From Yoonia litorea (GTDB lineage: Bacteria; Pseudomonadota; Alphaproteobacteria; Rhodobacterales; Rhodobacteraceae), in assembly GCF_900114675.1 (NCBI RefSeq), contig NZ_FOZM01000001.1, positions 1,922,001 through 1,986,000 of the forward strand: a DNA stretch of 64,000 nt, read 5' to 3'. A program made the translations under genes and the position numbers. Shown one piece after another: positions 1-8,819 of this stretch. Under the pieces are notes generated by a model that did no database searches, was not told the origin of the DNA, and saw only the letters and a list, made by a program, of their open reading frames with translations. Every line of letters starts with the position of its first letter. The stretch's first letter is position 1.

Positions 1-303
1 AGTCAGACGGGCCTCGGTCGCATGACCGCGCAGCGCGAGGTCATACATATCATCGACGTGAAATCCGAAGCGATTTACCGATCCGATGATCCGCTACGGT
101 TCGCCACTGCTGATCTGGGAGGTGCACGGTCATTTGTGGCGATCCCCATGCTTGCCGCAGACCGCCTGGTTGGCGCATTCACCATCTATCGCCAGTCAGT
201 ACGTCCATTCTCTGATGACGCGCTGCGGTTGGCCCAAATCTTCGCCGCGCAAAGTGTCATCGCACTTGAAAATGCGCGTCTGCTCGGTGGGGCGAGACCG
301 TGA
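1..303 (+). CDS. GAF-domain sensor protein, C-terminal end (5' cut by window edge)
   Basis: The frame is open from the first base of the window, so the true start lies upstream. The visible 100 residues look like the second half of a GAF domain as found in histidine kinases and other signalling proteins: a hydrophobic strand with AIPML, then DRLVGAFTIYR, a PFSDDALRLAQIFAAQ helix and the typical ending VIALENARLL. There is no output domain after the GAF; the frame stops at 301-303. The next gene starts inside this stop (GTGA, 4-base overlap), so the two are probably translated together as sensor and transcriptional output. What lies before the GAF half cannot be seen, so ligand and full architecture are unknown. 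Confidence 0.75.
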   Translation, partial: SQTGLGRMTAQREVIHIIDVKSEAIYRSDDPLRFATADLGGARSFVAIPMLAADRLVGAFTIYRQSVRPFSDDALRLAQIFAAQSVIALENARLLGGARP

Positions 304-1730
304 CCGATGTCCTAACAGGTCGCGAGGCGCAAATTGCCAGGCATTATGCGGCAGGTCAGAACTACCAGCAAATTGCTGATGAACTTTGCCTTGCACCGTC
401 CACGGTGCGTACCCATTTGGCCGCGATCTACCGCAAACTTGAGGTCTCGTCGAAGCTAGAACTACGTGACGTGATGCGTGACAAGATCGACAACGGGCAA
501 CCGGCTACACATGTAGCCATCCCAGTCCCGCGATTGCCTGAACGGCCCTCAATCGCTGTTCTTGCTTTTGAGAATATGTCGCGAGATCCCGATCAGGATT
601 ATTTGTCAGATGGCATTGCCGATGACATCATCACCGCACTCTCCCGCTCGCCGTGGCTCTTCGTAATCGCGCGCAACACCACGTTCACCTATCGCGGCAC
701 AAACGTCGACCTCAGAAAGGTCGCAAATCAACTTGGCGTCCGATTTGTTCTGGAAGGCAGCGTGCAACGTGCAGCAAACCGCGTACGTGTCTCGGCTCAG
801 TTAATCGATGGCGCAACTGGAGGCCATCTCTGGTCAGAACGCTATGATGGACGGATCGAGGATGTCTTTGATTTGCAGGATGAGATCACACGCAAGGTCG
901 TCGCATCCATCCAAACCGTTGTTCAGCTCAACACAATCTCAGAACCCGTGGAACGCACGGCGCGTCCTGAACTGACCGTTTGGGAACTCACGATGCGTTC
1001 TTGGCGGCTGCTATATGAGTTTTCTCCCGAGGCTTACGCCCATGCCAAAGCGCTGCTTGAGCGCGCCTTGGCCCTGGATCCTGAAAGTGCCGAGGCGAAT
1101 ATGATGCTATCCTTGATCAATCATCATATTGCCTTGCTCGGGTTTGCGCCTGATCCGCGTCCGTCGGTCGAGGCCGCTTATGCTTTGGCCCGGCGCGCTG
1201 TCACGCTGGACGCCCGCAATGAGTATGCCCATTGGGCCTTAGGGATTAGTTGCTGGGGGCTCGAACGATTTGACGAGTCTCTTGCTGCGCTTGATCGGGC
1301 CGTCGCGCTCAATCCAAACTGTTCGCTCGCCTATGGCAGTCGAGGCACGCTGCTCGCCATCTTGGGGCAATCGGATGCAGCCATCGAAGACCAAGAGATT
1401 GCGATCAGATCCAATCCACTGGACCCCAGCATATTTTTTCGTTTTTCCGGCGTGGCTATGGCGCATTACGTGGCAAACCGTTTCGATCAGGCTATCGAGT
1501 GGTCAGACAAAGCGCTCCATCGCAATGATGAATGGTATCTCGCGCATTTCCTGAAAATAGCGTCATACGCAGCCATGGAAGACATGCCGAAAGCGCAGGG
1601 CGCAAGACGTGTCTGCCAAAAGTCACTCCCCGAGGTCAGCGCCGGGTTGTTGGAGAGAATGCCTTTGCAAAACAAAGCTGCGATGAACGAATTTCGGTCC
1701 AGACTGGCAAGCGCAGGCATGCCGAAGTAG
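300..1730 (+). CDS. LuxR-type HTH / TolB-like / TPR regulator
   Basis: Predicted 476-residue regulator. Residues about 5-60 form a LuxR/GerE helix-turn-helix (LTGREAQIARHYAAG, QQIADELCLAPSTVRTHLA). After a linker, residues about 80-200 match the TolB/FlgO-like N-domain usually seen in CadC- and adenylate-cyclase-like proteins (PSIAVLAFENMSRDP, YLSDGIADDIITALSR, VRFVLEGSVQR, GHLWSERYDG). The remainder is TPR-like helical repeats (ALALDPESAEANMMLSL, AVALNPNCSLAYGSRGTLLA). The start is GTG at 300, overlapping the upstream GAF gene by four bases; no in-frame ATG fits the HTH better. In the better known members the DNA-binding domain is OmpR-like; a LuxR HTH in front of TolB and TPR parts is a less common combination. 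No membrane segment is seen, so it should be cytoplasmic. Target genes are unknown. Confidence 0.8.
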   Translation: MTDVLTGREAQIARHYAAGQNYQQIADELCLAPSTVRTHLAAIYRKLEVSSKLELRDVMRDKIDNGQPATHVAIPVPRLPERPSIAVLAFENMSRDPDQDYLSDGIADDIITALSRSPWLFVIARNTTFTYRGTNVDLRKVANQLGVRFVLEGSVQRAANRVRVSAQLIDGATGGHLWSERYDGRIEDVFDLQDEITRKVVASIQTVVQLNTISEPVERTARPELTVWELTMRSWRLLYEFSPEAYAHAKALLERALALDPESAEANMMLSLINHHIALLGFAPDPRPSVEAAYALARRAVTLDARNEYAHWALGISCWGLERFDESLAALDRAVALNPNCSLAYGSRGTLLAILGQSDAAIEDQEIAIRSNPLDPSIFFRFSGVAMAHYVANRFDQAIEWSDKALHRNDEWYLAHFLKIASYAAMEDMPKAQGARRVCQKSLPEVSAGLLERMPLQNKAAMNEFRSRLASAGMPK

Positions 1731-2285
1731 GGCCAAACCGCAAGACTGTCTCGATACACCGAATAGTTGGGATCGGGGATGACTGGCACAGATCAACTGG
1801 TATCGCACTGCGCGCATTGATCATTGGTGTGAAACGTCAATTTGGTCGAGATCCGCTGTCTAGGCGCGAATTGAATGGTATTTCGGATCGACGTTCCTGA
1901 TCTTGCGAAATACGCCGCAAGCCGAGTCGCATTTGCTGCAGTGCGGCAATATTTGACTACCTTATTGACATGTCTCGTTTTGTTCAGGCGATCACTTTTT
2001 GTGCAACTGCAGAAAAGGCGTAGGATAATTGAGCGCAAATCCGTCAATACGCGCGAACAACAGCACACTTATTGGCATTGCAGCATCTGCTGTGTCTTCG
2101 TGCGAGTGCCCGTATCCGGGCGCTGAAACGTCCCGCAGGGCCCATCCTGGCAGATAGTATCCCCGCGAGACGACAACATCACTGCTGTGGGTCTCAGATA
2201 TGACGACTGTGACCGTTTTCAAAGTGCTACGAAGCATCTTTTGAAACTGCCCTCTTGGCCCATGGCACAACTTGGGACCTGAATA
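1731..2285. other. Intergenic region before urtA
   Basis: 555 bases without a convincing gene. Short open frames here lack ribosome binding sites and recognisable protein character. The only clear structure is the inverted repeat at 2217-2246. The promoter of the urea transporter operon must lie here, but I could not fix -35/-10 boxes with confidence, and I saw no obvious T-rich terminator for the preceding regulator. Confidence 0.5.
2217..2246 (+). promoter_or_regulatory. Interrupted inverted repeat 40 bases before urtA
   Basis: Arms TTTCAAA (2217-2223) and TTTGAAA (2240-2246) enclose a second arm pair TGCT (2225-2228) and AGCA (2233-2236) around a 4-base loop. It could be an operator or a leader hairpin in the urtA message. 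Which regulator, if any, binds is not visible. Confidence 0.4.
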
Positions 2286-3566
2286 ATGGCTAAAATCCTC
2301 CCCCTTGCATCTTTGCTGACCGCTGGGCTGCTCTCATCGACTGCTGCATTTGCATGCGATGACCCGATCAAAGTTGGTGTCTTGCACTCGCTTTCTGGCA
2401 CGATGGCGATTTCGGAAACTACGCTCAAAGACACAATGGAGCTTTTGATTGAAAACCAGAACGCAGCGGGCGGTTTGCTTGGTTGCGAAATCGAGGCTGT
2501 CGTCGTCGATCCGGCATCCGACTGGCCGCTTTTTGCTGAGAAAGCCCGTGAACTTCTGACGGTTTCAGAGGTCGATGTGATCTTTGGCTCCTGGACGTCT
2601 GTGTCGCGCAAATCGGCACTGCCCGTGCTGGAAGAGCTGAACGGCCTGATGTTCTACCCTGTCCAGTATGAAGGTGAAGAAAGCTCACGCAATGTGTTCT
2701 ATACGGGCGCTGCTCCAAACCAGCAGGCGATCCCGGCGACTGATTACTTTCTTGAGGAACTGGGCGTTGAAAAGTTTGCGCTGCTTGGGACGGACTATGT
2801 CTACCCACGGACAACCAACAACATCCTCGAAGCCTATCTGATGGATAATGGCATCGCCGCCGAAGATATCTTCGTGAACTATACGCCCTTCGGCCATTCT
2901 GACTGGGCAACCATCGTGGCCGACGTCGTAGCTCTCGGCGCTGACGGAAAGCAGGTCGGTGTCATCTCAACCATCAACGGTGACGCAAACATCGGTTTCT
3001 ACAAAGAGTTGGCGGCCGCCGGTGTCTCTGCCGATGATATTCCTGTTGTCGCGTTTTCGGTGGGAGAAGAGGAACTCTCTGGGCTGGACACAACCAACCT
3101 TGTCGGCCACTTGGCAGCTTGGAATTATTTCCAATCCGCTGAGTCAGAGCTGAACGACGAATGGGTCGCCGCCTGGAAAGCCAAAATGGGCGAGGATCGT
3201 GTCACCAACGACCCGATGGAAGCACATTATATCGGCTTTAACATGTGGGTGAACGCTGTGACTGACGCAGGCACGACCGATGTCGATGCCGTGCGTGAGG
3301 CCATGTACGGCCAAGAGTTTCCGAATTTAACGGGTGGTACGGCCGTGATGCTGCCAAACCACCACCTCGCCAAACCGGTACTGATTGGCGAGATCACAGC
3401 AGATGGTCAGTTCGACATTATCAGCCAGACCGAAGAAGTGCCTGGAGATGCATGGACAGACTATCTGCCAGAGTCGGCCGTTCTGGTCTCTGACTGGCAA
3501 GAGCTTGGCTGCGGTATGTACAATACCGAAACCGAGACCTGCGTTCAGCTGACGTCAAACTACTAA
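2286..3566 (+). CDS. urtA: Urea ABC transporter, periplasmic substrate-binding protein
   Basis: A 426-residue binding protein of the branched-chain amino acid/amide family (type I periplasmic fold), the expected length for UrtA. A signal peptide is clear: short basic start, hydrophobic core LPLASLLTAGLLSS and cleavage near AFA/CDD. The mature protein begins with IKVGVLHSLSGTMAISE, the hallmark opening of UrtA, followed by NAAGGLLGCEIEAVVVDP, IFGSWTSVSRKSALPV and FYPVQYEGEESS. It captures urea in the periplasm for the UrtBC channel and UrtDE ATPases encoded directly downstream. The family is usually induced by nitrogen limitation; no NtrC site was identified here. The assignment is firm because all five urt genes follow in canonical order. 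Confidence 0.95.
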   Translation: MAKILPLASLLTAGLLSSTAAFACDDPIKVGVLHSLSGTMAISETTLKDTMELLIENQNAAGGLLGCEIEAVVVDPASDWPLFAEKARELLTVSEVDVIFGSWTSVSRKSALPVLEELNGLMFYPVQYEGEESSRNVFYTGAAPNQQAIPATDYFLEELGVEKFALLGTDYVYPRTTNNILEAYLMDNGIAAEDIFVNYTPFGHSDWATIVADVVALGADGKQVGVISTINGDANIGFYKELAAAGVSADDIPVVAFSVGEEELSGLDTTNLVGHLAAWNYFQSAESELNDEWVAAWKAKMGEDRVTNDPMEAHYIGFNMWVNAVTDAGTTDVDAVREAMYGQEFPNLTGGTAVMLPNHHLAKPVLIGEITADGQFDIISQTEEVPGDAWTDYLPESAVLVSDWQELGCGMYNTETETCVQLTSNY

Positions 3567-3579
3567 GACAAAATGGCGT

Positions 3580-3597
3580 GCGGGCCGGTAGGCTCGC
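3580..3597 (+). terminator. Hairpin between urtA and urtB
   Basis: Arms GCGGGCC (3580-3586) and GGCTCGC (3591-3597), closed with one G-T wobble around the loop GGTA, sit in the 64-base gap between urtA and urtB. There is no T-run. Such hairpins behind binding-protein genes commonly protect the upstream message or damp read-through, giving more binding protein than permease. Confidence 0.4.
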
Positions 3598-3630
3598 GCG
3601 CCTGACTTCCTGAATAACAGGCCTCGCATA

Positions 3631-5562
3631 ATGCTCCGAAAACTGCTGATGGCACTCGCCTTATGTTGCGCCATGCCTGCTTTGGCGACAGCCCAAACAC
3701 TGCAATCCATCCTGCAAACCCATTCTGAAGAAGTGGCCAAACCCGGTCGCCGGACGGTAGGTGTGCTGCTTGATGATCTGGTCGCGAGCGAATTGCCACA
3801 GGCGGTGCCCTTCCTTGAGGCATGGCGTGACCGTGAGATCGTACTGCGCGAGGATGACGGTCTTTTCTTTCGTCAGCGTGACGGTGATCTCTTTGATCTG
3901 GATACTGGCGAGGTCGTAGGCGCTTCAGATGGGGTCGCCTTGGCTGAGGCCCGTCCCAATGGGGGTGTCCGCCGCGCCATTGGTGATGTTTTGGTCCAGT
4001 TCCAGCTTTCTGATCCGGATATTACCAAACGGCAGGCCGCAGTGGACGCAATCGCGCGGAGCATGGACGCCAGCCAGTTAGCGCCGCTTGCCGCTTCTGT
4101 GGCGGGAGAGCCAGATCCCACGCTGCGCGCCACCAAAGAACGCCTTATCGGTCTGCTGCAAGCCAGTTTCGCCCCAACCGCCGATGCGCGTATTCAAGCC
4201 ATTGCCGACCTAGGGAGCGATCTCTCAGTTGATACACGCGCGGTCCTGAGCAAGATACTCGCAACCGAGCCGGGCGTCGCCGTGACACTGCCGGAGGGCG
4301 CAAACATCGCTGCGATCCTCACACCTGGCGTCGATCTGGGGACGGATGAGGCCTATGCACAATTGGTTAAGGCGAGTCTTGCCCCGCCCGTCACCAGCGC
4401 AGCAGACGTACGGCGCGCACTAGAGGCCAATATCGTCGACGGCACGGTCGGTGGTCTGCCAGTGGCGACGATGGATACACAAGAGGCTCGCGCGGCAGCA
4501 TATCAGGTTTTGGCAGAAGCCGGGACAGTGCCGCCGCTTGTCACACCGGACGACCAAGCCGCCGCCCTGAACGCCCATGTCTTTTACCTCTCATACAGTG
4601 AACCCGACGTAGCAATCACCGATGCGGCGCGCGCCTCGCTCGATGCGATCGAGACGAAGGTGGCTCTCAGTCAAGCCGCCGATTTGGGGCTTGATGCGCT
4701 GTCGCTGGCGTCAATCTACTTTCTTGCAGCGATTGGCCTTGCAATCACCTTTGGTGTGATGGGGGTGATCAATATGGCCCATGGCGAATTTATTATGATG
4801 GGGGCCTATACCGGCTATGTCGTCCAGCTGTTTGTGCCGGACTACACGGTGTCGATCATCATTGCCTTGCCACTGGCGTTCGCGGTGACCTTTGGTGCAG
4901 GGGTGGCGATGGAACGCCTTGTCATCCGGCATCTCTATCATCGACCGCTTGAGACCCTGCTGGCCACATTCGGCATTTCAATCGCGCTGCAGCAGCTTGC
5001 CAAAAACATCTTTGGCACCCAAGCGCGGCCTCTAACCTCGCCGAGCTGGTTGGATGGCGCTTTGGTCTTCAACGATGTCATTGCAATCAGCTACATCAGG
5101 ATCGCGATTTTCGTGCTGGCGCTGATCTTTCTGGCATTGATTGTCTACGTCTTGCGCCGCACACGGCTAGGCCTCGAAGTCCGTGCGGTGACACAAAACC
5201 CAGGGATGGCCTCTTCGATGGGGATCAATCCCGACCGCATCAATATGATGACCTTCGGACTTGGGTCGGGCATCGCCGGGATCGCAGGTGTAGCGATTGG
5301 GCTCTTTGCACAGGTAACCTCGGAGATGGGACAAGCCTACATTGTGCAATCCTTCATGACCGTGGTGGTCGGCGGGGTCGGCAGCGTCTTTGGGACACTC
5401 GCCGGAGCCGGCCTGATCGGTGGTCTTCAAAAAGGGATCGAGTGGCTGAACCCCTCCAACACGCTGGCCGCCCAAACTTACATGATCCTGTTTATCATCC
5501 TTTTCATTCAATTCCGTCCCAAGGGCATCGTTGCCCTCAAAGGTCGGTCGTCGGCGGACTGA
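3631..5562 (+). CDS. urtB: Urea ABC transporter, permease subunit UrtB
   Basis: 643 residues: signal peptide (LLMALALCCAMPALATAQ), a long N-terminal region of about 340 residues outside the membrane, then a LivH-type permease domain from about residue 355. The permease opens with IYFLAAIGLAITFGVMG and carries VINMAHGEFIMMGAY, the signature stretch of LIV/urea permeases; about eight membrane helices follow to the C-terminus. The extra N-terminal region is normal for UrtB and separates it from LivH, which is about half the length. With UrtC it forms the inner-membrane channel for urea. It follows urtA by 64 bases and is followed by urtC after 3 bases, so it is part of one operon. Confidence 0.95.
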   Translation: MLRKLLMALALCCAMPALATAQTLQSILQTHSEEVAKPGRRTVGVLLDDLVASELPQAVPFLEAWRDREIVLREDDGLFFRQRDGDLFDLDTGEVVGASDGVALAEARPNGGVRRAIGDVLVQFQLSDPDITKRQAAVDAIARSMDASQLAPLAASVAGEPDPTLRATKERLIGLLQASFAPTADARIQAIADLGSDLSVDTRAVLSKILATEPGVAVTLPEGANIAAILTPGVDLGTDEAYAQLVKASLAPPVTSAADVRRALEANIVDGTVGGLPVATMDTQEARAAAYQVLAEAGTVPPLVTPDDQAAALNAHVFYLSYSEPDVAITDAARASLDAIETKVALSQAADLGLDALSLASIYFLAAIGLAITFGVMGVINMAHGEFIMMGAYTGYVVQLFVPDYTVSIIIALPLAFAVTFGAGVAMERLVIRHLYHRPLETLLATFGISIALQQLAKNIFGTQARPLTSPSWLDGALVFNDVIAISYIRIAIFVLALIFLALIVYVLRRTRLGLEVRAVTQNPGMASSMGINPDRINMMTFGLGSGIAGIAGVAIGLFAQVTSEMGQAYIVQSFMTVVVGGVGSVFGTLAGAGLIGGLQKGIEWLNPSNTLAAQTYMILFIILFIQFRPKGIVALKGRSSAD

Positions 5563-5565
5563 ACC

Positions 5566-6732
5566 ATGGGCAAATCATTCCTTTCTCAAAACCCCTCTGT
5601 CTTGTGGTTCCTGATAGGCCTGTCAGTCTTTACCCTTGTGGTGACACTGCTGTCAGAGGTCACCGGCATTGCCTTCATCTCGACCAGCTTTGTGAAGACA
5701 TTGGGCAAAACGCTTTGCTTGTGCCTAATCGCGGTCGCCATGGATGTGGTCTGGGGGTATTGCGGCATTCTGAGCCTTGGCCACTTCGCCTTTTTCGGGA
5801 TCGGCGGCTATGCCATCGGGATGTGGCTGATGTATGCGCGCACGGAAATCATCGTGCTTGAGAGCCTTGCGGGGCAAGTCCTCCCACCGACGCCGCAAGA
5901 GGTTTCGGACGCTATTGGGACGCAGATCTTTGGTGTCGTCGGCAGTTCGGAGTTTCCGCTGATCTGGGCGTTTGCTGACAGTCTGGCTTTGCAACTGCTG
6001 ATGGTTGTTCTTGTCCCGGGCGCGCTGGCGCTTGTCTTTGGATGGCTTGCCTTCCGCAGCCGCGTGACCGGCGTTTACCTTTCGATCCTCACGCAGGCGA
6101 TGACACTCGCCCTCGCTCTCTATTTGTTCCAGAATGACAGTGGATTGCGCGGCAACAACGGCCTTTCGGGTCTGCAGAACATCCCGGGGTTTGAGGACAC
6201 ATCGCAGGCCACCATTTCGATCATCTTCTTTTGGGCATCCGCACTCGCACTTGGGTTGGGGTATGTGTTCTTTGCCTGGGTCGTTTCCGGCAAGATGGGC
6301 AGCGTCATCAAGGGTATCCGCGATAATGAGGCGCGCGTGCGCTTTCTTGGGTATCACGTGGAAAGCTACAAGCTGTTTATCTTTACGATCACAGCCGTCG
6401 TTTCGGGCATCGCAGGCGCGCTTTATTATCCGCAGGCGGGCATCATCAATCCCGGAGAGATCGCCCCGATTGCCTCGATCTATCTGGCGGTCTGGGTAGC
6501 GATCGGCGGACGCGGCAGGCTTTACGGTGCTGTGATTGGCGCAGCTTTCGTCTCGCTTTTGTCGAGTTGGTTTACGGGCGGTGGTGCGCCCGATGTCCCG
6601 CTGGGGTTCTACACGATCAAATGGACAGATTGGTGGCTGGTGTTGCTGGGCCTGAGCTTTGTTGCTGTCACGCTCTTCTTTCCCAAGGGCATTGGCGGTC
6701 TGTTCGATAAATTGGTGAGGAAGCCATCATGA
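5566..6732 (+). CDS. urtC: Urea ABC transporter, permease subunit UrtC
   Basis: 388-residue LivM-type membrane protein with about ten hydrophobic segments. Family features are MDVVWGYCGILSLGHFAFFGIGGYAIGMWLM (given here only as the region near residues 60-95), the cytoplasmic loop GSVIKGIRDNEARVRFLGY around residue 245 that contacts the ATPase, and the end FPKGIGGLFDKL. It pairs with UrtB to form the translocation path. The start ATG at 5566 follows the urtB stop by three bases, and its own stop overlaps the urtD start (ATGA), so translation is coupled. Confidence 0.95.
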   Translation: MGKSFLSQNPSVLWFLIGLSVFTLVVTLLSEVTGIAFISTSFVKTLGKTLCLCLIAVAMDVVWGYCGILSLGHFAFFGIGGYAIGMWLMYARTEIIVLESLAGQVLPPTPQEVSDAIGTQIFGVVGSSEFPLIWAFADSLALQLLMVVLVPGALALVFGWLAFRSRVTGVYLSILTQAMTLALALYLFQNDSGLRGNNGLSGLQNIPGFEDTSQATISIIFFWASALALGLGYVFFAWVVSGKMGSVIKGIRDNEARVRFLGYHVESYKLFIFTITAVVSGIAGALYYPQAGIINPGEIAPIASIYLAVWVAIGGRGRLYGAVIGAAFVSLLSSWFTGGGAPDVPLGFYTIKWTDWWLVLLGLSFVAVTLFFPKGIGGLFDKLVRKPS

Positions 6733-7478
6733 CAACGCTCCTCGAAGTTTCAGGCGTCTCGGTCAGTTTTGACGGGTTTCGGGCGATCAACAACCTCTCA
6801 GTCCAATTTGCCGAGGCCGAATTGCGCGCCATCATCGGGCCCAACGGCGCGGGCAAAACGACATTTATGGACGTTGTGACCGGCAAGACGAAACCCGATG
6901 AAGGGAGGGTCATTTGGGGGGAAAAGAACATCTCGCTCTTGGGGATGTCGGAAAGTGAAATCGCGATGGAGGGGATCGGCCGGAAGTTCCAGAAACCCAC
7001 GGTCTTCGAGGATCAAACCGTCCGCCAGAACCTTGCCATGGCCCTGAAGAATCCGCGTGGGCCCTTTGCTGTGCTGTGGCACAAGCGCACCAAGGCAAAT
7101 GGCGCGCGTATCGAAGCCATCGCCGAGCAGATCGGCCTGACGGCGCAGCTGACTCGGATCGCGGGCGAACTGAGCCACGGACAAAAGCAGTGGCTTGAAA
7201 TCGGGATGCTGCTAGCCCAAGAGCCACGGCTGCTGCTTGTCGATGAGCCTGCTGCGGGCATGAGCGTCGAAGAACGCGAAAAGACCACCAACATCCTGCG
7301 CGAAGCAGCCAAAACACGGGCCGTTGTGGTCGTCGAACATGATATGGAATTTGTCCGCCGACTGGGCTGCAAAGTAACCGTTTTGCATGAAGGATCAGTG
7401 CTGGCCGAAGGCAGCCTTGATCATGTGACACGCAACCAAAAGGTCATCGACGTCTATCTGGGGCGCGGGCATGCTTAA
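6729..7478 (+). CDS. urtD: Urea ABC transporter, ATP-binding protein UrtD
   Basis: 249-residue LivG-like ABC ATPase. Walker A GPNGAGKTT lies at about residues 37-45, the ABC signature LSHGQKQWLEIG at about 147-158 and Walker B LLLVDEPAAGMS at about 167-178, followed by the H-loop VVEHDMEFV. It powers urea import together with UrtE on the cytoplasmic face of UrtBC. The signature is LSHGQ rather than LSGGQ, which is the normal form in UrtD. Its start overlaps the urtC stop by 4 bases, and its end overlaps urtE by 8 bases. Confidence 0.95.
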   Translation: MTTLLEVSGVSVSFDGFRAINNLSVQFAEAELRAIIGPNGAGKTTFMDVVTGKTKPDEGRVIWGEKNISLLGMSESEIAMEGIGRKFQKPTVFEDQTVRQNLAMALKNPRGPFAVLWHKRTKANGARIEAIAEQIGLTAQLTRIAGELSHGQKQWLEIGMLLAQEPRLLLVDEPAAGMSVEEREKTTNILREAAKTRAVVVVEHDMEFVRRLGCKVTVLHEGSVLAEGSLDHVTRNQKVIDVYLGRGHA

Positions 7479-8166
7479 AGTCGACAACCTCAGCCTGAAA
7501 TACGGTCAAAGCCAGATCCTCTTTGATGTTTCTTTGGTCGCAAAGCGCGGCGAGATCACCACCTTAATGGGCAACAATGGTGTCGGAAAAACCAGCTTTC
7601 TTAAGGCTATTGCAGGCAGGCATCCTTATAGCGCAGGCAAGCTTGAAGTTGACGGCACTCACCTGTCGCATCCAAGCGCGTTCGCGGCGGCCCGCGCGGG
7701 CATCGCCTATGTTCCGCAAGGGCGCGAGGTTTTTCCCCTGATGACCGTGCTGGAAAATCTTGAGACGGGCTTTGCCTGTCTGCCCAAATCCGAGCATGTG
7801 ATCCCTGACGAGATTTTCGCGCTCTTTCCGGTTCTCCAAGAGATGCAGGCAAGGCGTGGCGGGGATCTTTCAGGCGGGCAGCAACAGCAATTGGCGATCG
7901 CGCGCGCGTTAGTCACGCGCCCGAAGGTGCTGCTTTTGGATGAGCCGACCGAGGGCATCCAGCCCAATATTATCCAACAGATCGGCGATGCGCTACAACA
8001 ACTGCGCGGCAAAGGCGAGATGGCAATCCTTCTGGTCGAACAAAACGCAGACTTTGCTTACGGAAATGCGGATCAGATCTACGTCATGGAACGCGGGACC
8101 ATGAAACTGGATGTGCACAAATCGGAGATATCAAAAGCGTCGCTCTTGGAACACTTGTCGCTTTAG
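7471..8166 (+). CDS. urtE: Urea ABC transporter, ATP-binding protein UrtE
   Basis: 231-residue LivF-like ABC ATPase, the second nucleotide-binding subunit of the urea importer. Walker A GNNGVGKTS is near residue 33, the signature LSGGQQQQLAIARAL near 133 and Walker B VLLLDEPTEGIQPNI near 152; the segment VEQNADFA supplies the H-loop region, with Q in place of the usual H as is common in UrtE/LivF. The gene starts inside urtD and closes the operon. No urease or urease accessory gene follows in the window, so the enzyme that uses the imported urea must be encoded elsewhere. Confidence 0.95.
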   Translation: MLKVDNLSLKYGQSQILFDVSLVAKRGEITTLMGNNGVGKTSFLKAIAGRHPYSAGKLEVDGTHLSHPSAFAAARAGIAYVPQGREVFPLMTVLENLETGFACLPKSEHVIPDEIFALFPVLQEMQARRGGDLSGGQQQQLAIARALVTRPKVLLLDEPTEGIQPNIIQQIGDALQQLRGKGEMAILLVEQNADFAYGNADQIYVMERGTMKLDVHKSEISKASLLEHLSL

Positions 8167-8471
8167 TCCTTGGCAACTGGATCACGCGATTGCGTTTAGA
8201 GAATTCTAACAATGAGCAGAAGACGATTTGATGCAGGAATTGGGCCGAAGCCAAAATCTGATTTCTTTGCATCCAACTCTTCTCTTACAACTTCAGCGAA
8301 CGGCTTCTAGCTGCCCCATCACAGTCTTTCTGAGTTGGGAGCCGCCCGTCCAATCCGGTGTTAAGCCACATGACCTGTGGACAAACCAAGGTGATCTGCT
8401 CGCTTGCTTTGCCGCGTCCAACGACACGGTATGCAGCGCGATCGTGGCTGAAAGGAAAGTCAATAACGTGA
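8167..8471. other. Non-coding stretch between urtE and a decayed barrel gene
   Basis: About 305 bases after the urea operon in which I recognise no gene. An open frame running through it from 8228 has no ribosome binding site and changes character where it meets the barrel remnant at 8472, so I read it as chance. The missing first part of the barrel gene is not recognisable here in any frame, as expected for an old deletion junction. Confidence 0.4.
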
Positions 8472-8723
8472 TCGCCGACCGGCCCGGCACTTGTCTATGG
8501 GACAGCAGGGCTCGCCTACGCCGAACTGACCATCGAACAAGGCACAACCGAGATTGCGCTGAAAGACAGCGCGCCTTTCTTTGGCGTCGGTGCGGATTTG
8601 ATGGTGTCCGATAACTTCTCGGTCGGTGCAGAATACCTGATCCACAGCTTCGACAATATGGATGATAGCCAGGTCGATATCGATCTCAACACTGCCAGCT
8701 TGCGGGTGTCCTACCACTTCTGA
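8472..8723 (+). pseudogene. Remnant of an outer-membrane beta-barrel (porin-family) gene, C-terminal part only
   Basis: The frame ending at 8721-8723 encodes about 83 residues that look like the last strands of an OmpA-like/Omp25-type eight-stranded barrel. It contains LVYGTAGLAYAEL, the alternating pattern of APFFGVGADLMVSDNFSVG, then AEYLIHSFD, and ends in LRVSYHF with the terminal aromatic residue that barrel assembly needs. Upstream the frame is closed by TGA at 8469-8471. There is no start codon with a ribosome binding site and no signal peptide, so the first half of a normal protein of about 200 residues is missing. It could instead be a frameshifted gene whose 5' part has diverged beyond recognition. 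Confidence 0.6.
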
Positions 8724-8768
8724 TCCTGAAGTTGGCCGTCTTTCGCGCGGTCAACTTGACTACCGAAT

Positions 8769-8796
8769 TGTGCGATCCTTAAAGCAGGATCGCACA
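8769..8796. terminator. Perfect hairpin between the barrel remnant and the monooxygenase operon
   Basis: A perfect 10-base stem, TGTGCGATCC (8769-8778) and GGATCGCACA (8787-8796), with an 8-base loop. AATT before and GTTT after extend the pairing on either side. It lies between genes that converge, and probably ends transcription from one or both sides, although the T-tract is short. Confidence 0.55.
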
Positions 8797-8819
8797 GTTT
8801 GTCTGCTTGGCGAACGAAC

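Noticed and set aside
300-303. Possible frameshift joining the GAF and LuxR/TPR frames into one gene
   Set aside because: The 4-base GTGA overlap is a normal coupled stop/start, and a full HTH begins straight after the GTG, so two proteins are the simpler reading.
1875-2126. Open frame of 83 codons in the gap before urtA
   Set aside because: No ribosome binding site, irregular composition, no match to any protein pattern, and an equally long antisense frame over the same bases.
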